In this document: positions 36,117 to 46,662 of the stretch, in pieces
How positions within the stretch are numbered: position 1 is the stretch's first letter
Layout of the letters: each line of letters opens with the position of its first letter
Assembly: GCF_900090045.1 (NCBI RefSeq)
Contig: NC_041788.1
Location: 1,550,001-1,614,000, forward strand
Direction of reading: 5' to 3'
Length of the DNA: 64,000 bases
DNA from: Plasmodium malariae
Lineage: Eukaryota; Apicomplexa; Aconoidasida; Haemosporida; Plasmodiidae
Notes under the pieces: model-generated
What the model saw: the letters and a program-made list of their open reading frames with translations, nothing else
Told to the model about the DNA's origin: nothing
Database searches by the model: none
Translations under genes and position numbers: made by a program

Positions 36117-36196
36117 GTGTATATAAAACTTCCCCTCTTTTCAGTATTAACATCTTTAAAGAAATTCAGTATTACTGTAATTTGGATGCCCCATGA
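34079..36196 (+). CDS. engB: EngB/YihA family GTP-binding protein, probably apicoplast
   Basis: EngB GTPases assist assembly of the bacterial-type large ribosomal subunit. Five exons (34079-34223, 34422-34559, 35203-35602, 35805-35948, 36145-36196) join in phase to give 292 aa. G1 is GRSNVGKS (115-122), G2 Thr150 in NSGCTRSI, G3 DMPG (171-174) within DMPGVGYA, G4 TKSD (239-242), and SISKFS serves as G5. The G1, G2 and G3 spellings are specific to EngB. The N-terminus (MLKAKCYSNSIICVFYILFY) is a hydrophobic signal followed by Asn/Lys-rich sequence, the apicoplast bipartite pattern, consistent with a bacterial-type ribosome there. The last intron (35949-36144) contains a (TA)n tract; without removing it the protein would stop at NHN just after G5. 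Retention would still give nearly the full domain. Confidence 0.9.
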
Positions 36197-36619
36197 AATT
36201 CATTTTCATTTTATTTCATTAAATTTTATTTTTTTAATGCACGAACACTGCTGCTTATGTTTTCAAGATAAGGATATAAAAACAATCAAATTATTAAAAT
36301 TATAAAGTTCACGTAACATGCATAAATGGGGGTATTTCCCTACAAGCATTTTTTTGCTATTTCTTTTTTATTTTTTTCATATCAAATATATGTTATACGT
36401 ATGTATGGTGTGCATATGGGAAATAATTGTACTGTATATGTTCACATACGCATATACACACATATACATATTGCATGTACATTTGTTCCCCCGGTCCCAT
36501 TGTTCCCTATTCTACCTCTTATTATGTCTTATTATTATTATTATTATTATTATTTTATTTTATTTTATTCTTTCACAACCACAGTTGCATCTTATATTCT
36601 TACGTGTTACCATATCCTC
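36197..36619. other. Convergent intergenic region
   Basis: 423 bp between the EngB and PA200 stop codons. It includes a TTA trinucleotide run at about 36528-36560 and T/C-rich sequence. It serves as two 3' UTRs; no gene seen. Confidence 0.6.
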
Positions 36620-39600
36620 CTATGTGAAATAGTTCAGTCCACCTTTGTACATGTCCATAATGTTTAACTGATCTTCTGTGAAAACTAACTTATATTTGTA
36701 TTCCCATTCGTCTTTATGTGTCCTTAAAAAATTCTGAATACATTTTTCTATTTCTTTTTTAATAATATGAAGAGTTGTTCTAGACATCTTAGCTACACTA
36801 ATCAAAATGTGAGGAAGCCATTCTGGAACGTAATTAGGAAAAGAATTAACTATACTAATAAGGGTATAAATAGCAACTGTCTTTTTTTTTTCTACAATTT
36901 TGGCATTATTTTCATGTGATGAACAATCTAAAATTACTTTTTGATTTGCTATGTCTAAAAAATAATTAGAAATTTTTTGAAGTGTTAAGCTATCATAATA
37001 ACAAAAGACAGACGATAATATATCCCGAGATAAATTCTGTATTTCAATATAATTATCTACTAGGAAAGATAAAAATACATTTAATAGAAAAGAATTTTCT
37101 TTTTTACTATACATGAATATGCAATAATATGAATGAAAATAAAAACAATATTGTAATGCTGAATTTCTAATTTTCCAATTATTTTTACTTAATAAATCAC
37201 TTAATTTTTGTATAATTAAAACTCCAATTTCCTGATTTAATAATGAATCAAAAAGGTCTATTAATTCTATTTGTTCACTTGGAAAAATTTGACAATTTAT
37301 CTGGTCCTTTATACTTTGATAATTTATTAATTCAAATCGAAATAAATACAAAGATGGGCATAAAAAACAGTTAATAGCTTTATTTACAATTCCATTTATG
37401 AAATTATCAACTAGCTGAACAGATAATATAAACATTTTTAAAAATAAAATACTTAAATTATTCAAAACATACATACACCTATTCGTAAACATAGTAATTG
37501 TTAAATAGGCTAAAGTTTCTAGAGCATATATTTGTGTACATTGCTTTGATATAATTTCATTACTTTGTAAATATTCAATAATCCCTGTTACGACTTTATA
37601 CAAATATAACAATATGTTATAATACATATATTTCAAATGACTATAATGTTTATGATCATGTAATATATATAAAAGGTAAGACAATAAATCTCCTACTATT
37701 TGCCTAACTGTAATATTATCATTATCTATTAATTTTAAAAATTCCATTATACTACTATCCATTAGATTTATATTTTTATGAATACTATAAATAAGCATAA
37801 TATTTAATAACTGTATTTTCTTTTTAAAAATCAAATTCGAAATATCTTGAGAATGGAAACATAAACAAAATTTAAATAGTCTATCATATATATGTATATA
37901 TTTTTTTTTTATATTTATAAATAACAAGTGAAAATAATATATCCAAATATTAAATACTTCTACATTTACAAGTGCTATTTCTTTTTCTAATAATGTTATA
38001 ATATTAACTAAAATTTCCTCTGCATCTTCTTTTTTTTTTAACTTTCTCAATGCTAGTAACAAAGGGCATACTAACGATATAAACGTCGCTTTATATTCAT
38101 TATCTGCAAGAACATCCATTTGTAGTTCTTTCAAAATTGGTATCATAATCCCGATATATTTTAAACTACACTTATTTACCCTATAACCGTTTACATTTAC
38201 ATCTTCTTTATGTACCTTGTGGGTAGCACCCGCATTATTTGCCCTACTTATCTCCTCATTAGTGCAATGTCTATCTTTTGTTTTTTCCAAATTTGAAGTG
38301 GTTTGCTTTTCATACTGTTCCATTAAGATTTCATGTTGTCCCACTTTTTCCCCTGCCTCCATTGCCTCTACTTCCCCCTCCTGCTCACATGCATTTTGCA
38401 GATTTACTAAAAATTTAAAAAACACGTAATAGTAAAAAAAGTCCCTTATATGCGTTTCGCTGATTTGAACAAAACCTTTAAACGACTTTTGAATTTTGGA
38501 TAAATTTATAATTATTGCATTTACACTATTGCTTTTTTTTTTGCTTTTCAGATTTTTATATATGCATATGTCAACGAAATTTTTATACGTTTTTTCACTT
38601 TTAAAAACTTTAGTTATATACGCAGGTATTAACCCTTTGTCCTTATTATTATTAAAATATTTTAACAATTTGATAAAACCACAAAACGCTAGATTATACA
38701 CATGTACATTTTTTTTTATAGATATATTTTCTAACAAATAATTAAAATAAAACTCTGCATAATTTTGTAGGACAAAATTGCTAAAACATATAAAAAAGGA
38801 TAAGATAACAATTTGTGCATATACATTATTTTTTTTTTCACTTTCTTCTATCAAAAATAAAAATAATTCGTTCATTTTTTTTTTTTTTTTTTTTTGTTCT
38901 TTGTTATTTTTAATAAATCTCCCATTAATCAACGCATAAACCAGTTTCATGCATTTAAATGTTATATCCTCTTTCTGTATTTCCAATCTTAAAATTTTAA
39001 TCACAATTTTTATGTACTTTTTCAATAAATATATATCGGTGCTAATTTTTTTTACCAGCCCTGAATTATTTGTTATATTTATAATAATTCCATTGAAACA
39101 ACTGATACATTTGTTTTCAAAATAATCATTATTATTTAAATCACTCAAACTTCTAAGGCTGCTTAACTTGGAAAAACTGCCGCTTTCTGTGTCATTTTTC
39201 TTCTTGAAAATTTTCCTGTCATTTTGAGTTTTGCTACTGCGATCATCATCCTGATTTTGACCAATGTGAGCACCGTTATGACCATTATTATTAACATTGT
39301 TGTTAACACTACTGTTTGCATTTCCGTTATCATGATGATAATCATCATCATCGCCATTAATATCGTTCTCCTCTCTTACATCATTTTTTGTGTGTCTGTC
39401 TTTGTACTCCATTGCACCCTTGGTTAATGTGTACAGCTTAATATAATTTTTGAGGTAAAAGGCGCATATTTTTAAAAATGGGACTTTGACAATTTTAAAA
39501 GAGGGTAAAATTAATTTAATTGTACTTTGCGCATAGGATCTGACTTGAGAATAAATAGACAAATTAATAAAAAATAAAATATTACATAACTGCTCTCTAA

Positions 39601-42600
39601 ATCCTCTGAAACAATAGTTTTTTTTTCTTTGTTTTAGCCTTTCATTAAACAAATAAAATATATTATTAATATATTGACTTTTTATAATATCATAATTATA
39701 GCTATATGGATAAATATTATATGTAAAGGACAATACGTTATTAATATATTCATTGTACATACTCGAGTTTGCATTTTCATTACATTTTAAAAGTAAGAAA
39801 TGTATATTTTTAATAATTTTTCTTTGAATTTTAGCATCTGCTTTGATATCTTTTTCTTTGTTATTTATAACATTGGTGAAAAATTCATCTTTTAATTTTT
39901 TCATTTCCTTTTTATCAACGACTTTTGTATTTAACCCGTTTACACTATTTTCACTATTCACTGAGCTGATGGATGACTTATGTTCAATTTTCTCGTCATT
40001 ACTATTGTAATGTACAAGTGATGACATGTTTAATATCTCCTTTGGAATTCTTAATACATGTAATGATAATGTTATAACAATTTCTGATGCATAAATATAA
40101 AAATAAAAAGACAATTTTGTATTAATTACATGACACTTAGTTAGTGAGTAACTGTAATTATATCTTTCGTCGGGATATAAGAAACTAAGTGGTTTTATAA
40201 CAGATTTTATTCCTTTATATATTCTTGATATTACATTTGAATAATTTAAAGTGAATTTCCAATTTATTTTCTTTTCCCTTAATTTTCTTATTTCTATGTA
40301 TTTTGCTAAGTTCGGAGTGAATATAGGTATGTCACATTGAATTAGTAGGTTTATTAAATAATCCAAAATGAAATAGGTAAATTCCTTTCCTACTTTTACA
40401 TTTTCTTGGCTCGGAATTTTCCACTTTACAAGTTCTTCCGAGTCGTGTAGAGTCGGAATTGCAGCCGCAGCCGCACCCACACCCCCATCCGCAGCGCCAG
40501 TTCTAGAGCTGTCCTTCATCTCACCCTGTGAAGCACCTTCCAAGACACCCTCATCTGTTGATTTATTTCCATTACCATTTATTATTAGATGCCATGGAAT
40601 ACCCCAATGTGCAAGGGTTAGAATTTTATCCTTAGAACTCATTTTCTCTTTTACTTGAAAACATGAAAAATCTTTTATTGTAAGGCTAAAATTATTCTCT
40701 AAAAATCGATATATAATTTTGCATACATATTTGAATATGGTATTATTATCTTCAACTAGGTATATTTGAACTAAATTATATATATCCTCTACATTTAAAA
40801 ATTCGTTTTTCGCTCTTCTAATTAAACTTGATAAAAACTGTAAGTAACATTTAATAGTATCATCATTTGCATACTCATTTTTTGTATACACAAAAAATTC
40901 CTCCTCATGTCCTTTTCCATTTGCATCTTCATCCATTTGTTTATCATTCAGTAAAACATTTTCAACTGATTTTTTTTTTTTTTTTTTTGTTATCAATTTT
41001 TTATAAAACGCATTAAAAAGAGTATCGAAAATTTTTTTACTATTTACCAAACCCATAGCATAAGGAATAATGGACAACGACTTTGCATTTTCCTGTTCTA
41101 TATTATTTAAAAATTTATGACACAGTTCATACAGTATTGAATGATCTAAATGAATAAACAACGAAATAATAGTTGCCTTTAATCCTACATATATATCATT
41201 CTCTATCTTGTTGTCTTTATTATCTCCATTATTTTTTTTACTATCTTTGCACTTTTCATTCTTGGTAAATTTTATAAAGTACAAAATTTTGTCAAAAAAA
41301 TCGTGTACCCAATAGCATAGGTAGTCAACTAATTCCTTTCTCTCTGTTATCAACCCTTTGATCTGTTCATCATTCATTTGAACTTCCTTTCTCTGATGTG
41401 ATTTCCACTCGTATATGTCATTCTTTTCAGTGCTATCCGATGGACAATTTACAAATTTATCATATTTATTATACTCCTTAACTATTAACAAATAGTCGCT
41501 ACCGCTTATATCACTATCAAACTTTACAATAGGTATATATGAAAACAAAATACTTAGAAAGGAAAATATAGTAAAACTTTTATATATATCACATATATCA
41601 ATACCCATGTTCATGACATATAATATATCCTTTAGATAGGTTGCTTTTTGTTTTATTAACAAAGGAAGTAATAAGCATAAGGATAATAAACAATTACAAA
41701 TTTGTGTTGAAGTATTAACATTAAAGAGGCACTCCATTATTTTCTTTACAAAAATGTCTAAACAGTTTATATCAATAATACATATATGCTTTAATATATT
41801 TTCAAATAAACTAACTCCTTTATTACTTTTTGGAAACATACCTTGTACAGCTAGCATGATAAACTTTTCAACAACAAAATTTTTATCTTCTTCAGAGATA
41901 AAATAATTGGTTATATAATCGTTCATATTATTTTCTTGTTCTTTTGCATTGCCATTTGGTATAGTCCCAACAGTCCTATTACCCTCTTCTTCGTTACACC
42001 TGGCTTGTAATTTTTTTAAATAAATATCTTCTCTCTTCATTTTTCTAATAAAACAATATAAGAAGGAATTTATAAATAAGTTTATATTTCCTATATGTTT
42101 TCCCACATTAGACGGGTGTATATGAGGCATAAACAAAGAAGTAATAATATTTAAGAAATCATGCGTATCTATATTTTCAAATATGGCAAATATATCCTCC
42201 CCTTTATTTTCATCAAAGTCTGTTAAATTGAAATTTCTTTCATTTAGATTGGTAAGAAAAGTATTTAACAATTCCTTTTCCCTTTCTTTATTTCGTATTC
42301 TATCCTTTTCTCCTTTAGCCGTTTCCTTCTTATATTTTCTATTCAATAAGAAGACAAAAATTTTTGAAATTACTTTTATAACACTGTCGTTATCATTAAT
42401 AAGTATGGTATATTCATCAGGTATAAAATACTTGGATGAATTTAGCTGAACACTACTTGGTAATTTTATATAAAACAGAAATAAAAAAAAAAGGATATTC
42501 AGTATTTCTCTCATTTCTTTTTCTAAATTCATATTATAAATATATGCATATCTTAATCCTTTATAAATTATTTTTACAAATGCATAATTGATACTATGCC

Positions 42601-43879
42601 AATTGAATCTTTTTATCTTTTTATAAAAATATAGTATCTTATTATATTTAATTAATTTAAAACATAAGTCGTCTGAACTTAACTGATTTAACATTACAAA
42701 ATTTAAAAATATAGTATTATATCGTATACATATTTCTAAATTACCAATGGAACATACAGATTTGTCTATATTTGAAAATTCGTCATCCTCTTTTCCTATA
42801 ACGTAATCATTCATATCTGTACAACAACTAGTTTCTTCATACGAGTTATTATGTTTCAATGGTACGCTGACCTTTTCATTCAATTTTTTATTTATTAAGA
42901 ATATCATTGAATCCCTTTCAAAATAATTTGTATCTTCCCGAAAACACGTTTCTCTTTTATCAATATAATCTTCATACTTGATAGAGTACATATTATTTAA
43001 CGAAAAATCTACTAACAAATTATGCACATCAATGTTATAATAACAAAAGAGTCTTAAATTTACCAACACATTTAACATAGAACCGATATAATTTTTGTAC
43101 GTATTATGACTATACTCATCATGCTTTGTAAAATTATTACTTAAATAGTTGTATAATACATTAAATAAATATTTATAGTCGATAATATCTAATATGCATT
43201 TTTGTATATATAAACGAAAACTTTCATTCTTTCCATTTATTAATATATCCTCATTAAAAAAAGGACCATAATTTTTAGTCTTCTCAAATATTCCGTTAAA
43301 TGATATATAATAGGCATCATTCACTAAAATATTCTGCACTTTATTTTCATTTATATTACTACTATCCATATCACTTACTTCATGCATATTTTTATATTCA
43401 TCATAGCAATGTTCACTCATATTTTCATAAGAATTATTAGTAATATCACTGTCATTTCCTTTTTCTTTCCCTTTCCAATTAACTGCCTCTTCCTGCTCGT
43501 CTTTTAAAATCAACTCTTTATCATACTCGAAAAAAAAATCATCTAAAATATATTTTTTGATATTCTTTAATATACTGGAAATGGTTTGACAAATGTACGA
43601 TTTTAAGTTTGGACTAATACTTTTATTTTGCAGTGAATGCCATAAATATTTAATCATGAAAATATAAAAATGAAACGATCTGCACTTCGTCGTGTTAATA
43701 GTTTCAAAAGAATTAAACAACTTAATTACTGTTGTAACATTGTAAGAATTATTTTTTTTCTGACAAGCTATTTTCTTTATTTCACTTAATATGTCATATT
43801 TTTCCTTGTTTACATTTTCTTTTATTTTTTTTGGCAAAAATTTACTATAATCGTTTAACTCCCTTAATATGTTCAACAT
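36620..43879 (-). CDS. Proteasome activator PA200/Blm10 homologue
   Basis: PA200 (PSME4, Blm10 in yeast) is a large HEAT-repeat dome that caps the 20S proteasome and promotes ubiquitin-independent degradation. This single-exon product is 2419 aa, longer than human PSME4 (about 1840 aa) because of Asn/Lys-rich inserts (for example near 38.9 and 39.2-39.4 kb and a Gly/Ala-rich insert at 40.4-40.6 kb). The identification rests on the C-terminus: NSFPNYVPEWLPHILISVAK, then FLRTHKDEWEYKYKLVF and TEDQLNIMDMYKGGLNYFT. This matches the conserved C-terminal domain of the family, which ends in a Tyr-X-X type tail that docks in the proteasome. The rest is helical, Leu/Ile/Phe-rich, in keeping with HEAT repeats. 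Start MLNILRELNDYSKFLP is the first ATG after stops. Divergent with the next gene. Confidence 0.85.
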   Translation of the reverse strand: MLNILRELNDYSKFLPKKIKENVNKEKYDILSEIKKIACQKKNNSYNVTTVIKLFNSFETINTTKCRSFHFYIFMIKYLWHSLQNKSISPNLKSYICQTISSILKNIKKYILDDFFFEYDKELILKDEQEEAVNWKGKEKGNDSDITNNSYENMSEHCYDEYKNMHEVSDMDSSNINENKVQNILVNDAYYISFNGIFEKTKNYGPFFNEDILINGKNESFRLYIQKCILDIIDYKYLFNVLYNYLSNNFTKHDEYSHNTYKNYIGSMLNVLVNLRLFCYYNIDVHNLLVDFSLNNMYSIKYEDYIDKRETCFREDTNYFERDSMIFLINKKLNEKVSVPLKHNNSYEETSCCTDMNDYVIGKEDDEFSNIDKSVCSIGNLEICIRYNTIFLNFVMLNQLSSDDLCFKLIKYNKILYFYKKIKRFNWHSINYAFVKIIYKGLRYAYIYNMNLEKEMREILNILFFLFLFYIKLPSSVQLNSSKYFIPDEYTILINDNDSVIKVISKIFVFLLNRKYKKETAKGEKDRIRNKEREKELLNTFLTNLNERNFNLTDFDENKGEDIFAIFENIDTHDFLNIITSLFMPHIHPSNVGKHIGNINLFINSFLYCFIRKMKREDIYLKKLQARCNEEEGNRTVGTIPNGNAKEQENNMNDYITNYFISEEDKNFVVEKFIMLAVQGMFPKSNKGVSLFENILKHICIIDINCLDIFVKKIMECLFNVNTSTQICNCLLSLCLLLPLLIKQKATYLKDILYVMNMGIDICDIYKSFTIFSFLSILFSYIPIVKFDSDISGSDYLLIVKEYNKYDKFVNCPSDSTEKNDIYEWKSHQRKEVQMNDEQIKGLITERKELVDYLCYWVHDFFDKILYFIKFTKNEKCKDSKKNNGDNKDNKIENDIYVGLKATIISLFIHLDHSILYELCHKFLNNIEQENAKSLSIIPYAMGLVNSKKIFDTLFNAFYKKLITKKKKKKSVENVLLNDKQMDEDANGKGHEEEFFVYTKNEYANDDTIKCYLQFLSSLIRRAKNEFLNVEDIYNLVQIYLVEDNNTIFKYVCKIIYRFLENNFSLTIKDFSCFQVKEKMSSKDKILTLAHWGIPWHLIINGNGNKSTDEGVLEGASQGEMKDSSRTGAADGGVGAAAAAIPTLHDSEELVKWKIPSQENVKVGKEFTYFILDYLINLLIQCDIPIFTPNLAKYIEIRKLREKKINWKFTLNYSNVISRIYKGIKSVIKPLSFLYPDERYNYSYSLTKCHVINTKLSFYFYIYASEIVITLSLHVLRIPKEILNMSSLVHYNSNDEKIEHKSSISSVNSENSVNGLNTKVVDKKEMKKLKDEFFTNVINNKEKDIKADAKIQRKIIKNIHFLLLKCNENANSSMYNEYINNVLSFTYNIYPYSYNYDIIKSQYINNIFYLFNERLKQRKKNYCFRGFREQLCNILFFINLSIYSQVRSYAQSTIKLILPSFKIVKVPFLKICAFYLKNYIKLYTLTKGAMEYKDRHTKNDVREENDINGDDDDYHHDNGNANSSVNNNVNNNGHNGAHIGQNQDDDRSSKTQNDRKIFKKKNDTESGSFSKLSSLRSLSDLNNNDYFENKCISCFNGIIINITNNSGLVKKISTDIYLLKKYIKIVIKILRLEIQKEDITFKCMKLVYALINGRFIKNNKEQKKKKKKMNELFLFLIEESEKKNNVYAQIVILSFFICFSNFVLQNYAEFYFNYLLENISIKKNVHVYNLAFCGFIKLLKYFNNNKDKGLIPAYITKVFKSEKTYKNFVDICIYKNLKSKKKSNSVNAIIINLSKIQKSFKGFVQISETHIRDFFYYYVFFKFLVNLQNACEQEGEVEAMEAGEKVGQHEILMEQYEKQTTSNLEKTKDRHCTNEEISRANNAGATHKVHKEDVNVNGYRVNKCSLKYIGIMIPILKELQMDVLADNEYKATFISLVCPLLLALRKLKKKEDAEEILVNIITLLEKEIALVNVEVFNIWIYYFHLLFINIKKKYIHIYDRLFKFCLCFHSQDISNLIFKKKIQLLNIMLIYSIHKNINLMDSSIMEFLKLIDNDNITVRQIVGDLLSYLLYILHDHKHYSHLKYMYYNILLYLYKVVTGIIEYLQSNEIISKQCTQIYALETLAYLTITMFTNRCMYVLNNLSILFLKMFILSVQLVDNFINGIVNKAINCFLCPSLYLFRFELINYQSIKDQINCQIFPSEQIELIDLFDSLLNQEIGVLIIQKLSDLLSKNNWKIRNSALQYCFYFHSYYCIFMYSKKENSFLLNVFLSFLVDNYIEIQNLSRDILSSVFCYYDSLTLQKISNYFLDIANQKVILDCSSHENNAKIVEKKKTVAIYTLISIVNSFPNYVPEWLPHILISVAKMSRTTLHIIKKEIEKCIQNFLRTHKDEWEYKYKLVFTEDQLNIMDMYKGGLNYFT

Positions 43880-46589
43880 TTTTTAACAAATATATATATA
43901 TATACACTTATTTATGCAACAAGAATAGGGATTTGATATAACGGAAATTTTCCCTCTGTACCTTATCACTTTTGTCCTCGGGCAGCGCACGACGCACATA
44001 TATATATACGTGTATATATATCTGTGTGTATACTTGTGTATGTATCTGTATATATATTTGAATTCTTCTTTTCTACGGTCTTTTACAAAAATAATAAATT
44101 GAAGACACATATATTTCTAAAAAACTTAAGTACAAAAAAGTAGGTAAAGTCAAAACTATATAATCTAACTATCTATTTCAATGAAAAGGCTTTTTCACCC
44201 GTCTTGCTCCGCCTATAACTGAAGAAATAATGCTTCTTATCTGTTCCCTTAATGTGCAGCAGTGAGATATTAAATGTAAAACTTAAGCTTTTTCTGAATA
44301 TATATTTTAAAATTTATCTTTCTTCTATTTCTTGAAATAATAGAATACTCCTCCTTAAAACATTTCTTTTATTTACTCTAAGAATACTGCGTGTGTGTGT
44401 GTGTGTGTGTTTTCGTGGGTGTTTGTTTAATTTTTTTTTTTATAAACGCCTACCTACATAATTTTTCCTGTTCTTGCCTATTTGGTGTTACGAGATTTTA
44501 ATATGTTCCTACTTTATTTTATGCCTTTATTTTTGCTGCTTGTAAGCAACTTTAAAAATTGCATACTTATATCTGTATATTTGTATGTATATGTACACAA
44601 ATTTGCGTATTTTTATCTATGTGCTGTTAATCTTTTAAACAACTTTTGCATATATTTGTACGTTTCATTGTTCTAATAATTCAGCTTCTTTTCTGTAGTT
44701 TTTTTAAAGTACCTTTTTTTTAAAATTAAAAAATAATGGCTTTTTATTTCTTCATTTTAATTTCATTATCTTTTTTTATTTTTTCTCCCCCATTTCTTTT
44801 GTACAATATAATTCATCGGCTTGATTTCACGAAATGGTTAATTTAGAATTTTTTTTCGATTTAATTTTATGTTATTATGTTTTATTTATATTATATATGT
44901 TATTTACACTTATTTGTACTATTTGTGCTGTTTGTACTATTTTTGTTTTGTTTTATTTTATTTTTTATTTTATTTCCTTTTTTCTTACATTCTCTGCAAA
45001 TTCAATTTTTTATTCGTTACCGCTACTTGGTGCTCGTTTATTATTTTATGTGTACCCCTTAAAAACTTTACATAAAAAAAGGAAGCTATTGTGGTAGGCC
45101 TAGTATATCAAATTATTCCTATATCCAAAAAATAATACTTCAAATTAATAGTAAATCAAATTTACGCAAATAACTTTCTATGCATAAAGGAAAAAAAAAA
45201 AATTCTTTTATGTATCACTTTTGTATTCCAATTCATTTTTCAGTGATCTGTGGTGTTCTTTCTATTACAAGAGTTAATAATAAAAAAAAATGAAGTGAAA
45301 CGAAATAAAAAAAAATAAAAAAAGAGATGGAAAAAGATAAGAAAAAAGATAAATAAAAGAGAAACAAAAGAAAAAGGAGAAAAACCGAAAAAAAATTTTA
45401 AGTCATAAAATGCTAAAGATAAATTTTACTTAATAGTAATTTATTTTTTTGCGTAAAGGAAATAAAGAATACCACTCCTTTGACACCGCCTCCTTCTAAT
45501 CCGACATGTTATATTATTTTAATTTTTTACATTAGTATAAATAATTAACGCAAACGAGTAACGTTTATTTAAATTTCCACAAAAAAAAGGCATATATCGA
45601 AGAGTAGAATAATTAGGATGTTTATCGAGCTCCATTTTAGACCAATTTATTTTTAATGAAAAAATAAAAAAGAAATTTTATTTTATTTTTTTTTCTTTTT
45701 TATCATTGTGTATATCTGTAATATGTGGATCCTTAAAAAAAAAAAAGTACAAGATAAATAGGTGTACCTATATTTATTAATTTTTACGTTCATAATTTTT
45801 ACATGTGTTATTTTATTATATTTTACGCAAATTTGCATATAAATAATGGAAAAATATTAAAAATAAAGAATAAAATAAAAAAAAGCCATTGTGGAAACAT
45901 ATACTTCTTATTACTTTCATCTATTGTAGTTACCTTATGGGTGTTACTCTTCCACGAACAACCTCGTTGCTACTTGTATTCACGAACTAAAATTTAAGCT
46001 TCCTTTAATTGAAAAAAAGAAATGAGACGAAATGGGATGAAATGAAACAAAAAAGAACAAAATAGAATGAAATATAACGATATGAAAACCACTGTTTTCA
46101 AGATGTGCATAAGTATACATCTCATATAAAATTTTATGTAATAATTCTCTTTTCCTGCTCCATGTTCCTTTTAAATAGCTAAAGGAAAATTCTATAAGTG
46201 GAAAGCTTCCTCTATTCTACAATATGGTAAATACATATTTTCAATAAATATTCTGATACGGGGATATGTATTTGTTGCTTTTTTAATTAATTCAATCATT
46301 TAAAGTCACATGAATTACCTGAATGGTCAAAATTTTTTTTTTTTTTTTTTTTTCGTGTACTGCTTGCTCATGAGGCCTTTTATATTATTCTCCATTTTTA
46401 TATATCTTACTTTTTAAGATGAAATGGAGGAAACTTCTTTATTTTTTAATTTTCAATTTTACTACTTGAAAAATTCGAGGAGAGCTACTTAAAAAAGAGG
46501 CAATCTTTTCCTTTAATTATTGTGCCTTTATTTATACATCCAAAGCAACATATATACTAACCTACATACAACTATACATAATAACATAC

Positions 46590-46657
<68 letters not shown>
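43880..46657. other. Divergent upstream region with protein-like islets
   Basis: 2.8 kb between two divergent genes. It includes a GT microsatellite at 44391-44410, T-rich sequence at 44.7-45.1 kb with hydrophobic frames, and islets of higher G+C at about 45.24-45.29, 45.46-45.53 and 45.88-46.0 kb, each with splice-like edges. A (TA)n tract at 46594-46657 ends right at the next gene's first ATG. A small multi-exon membrane-protein gene may be hidden here; I could not assemble one. Confidence 0.4.
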
Positions 46658-46662
<5 letters not shown>

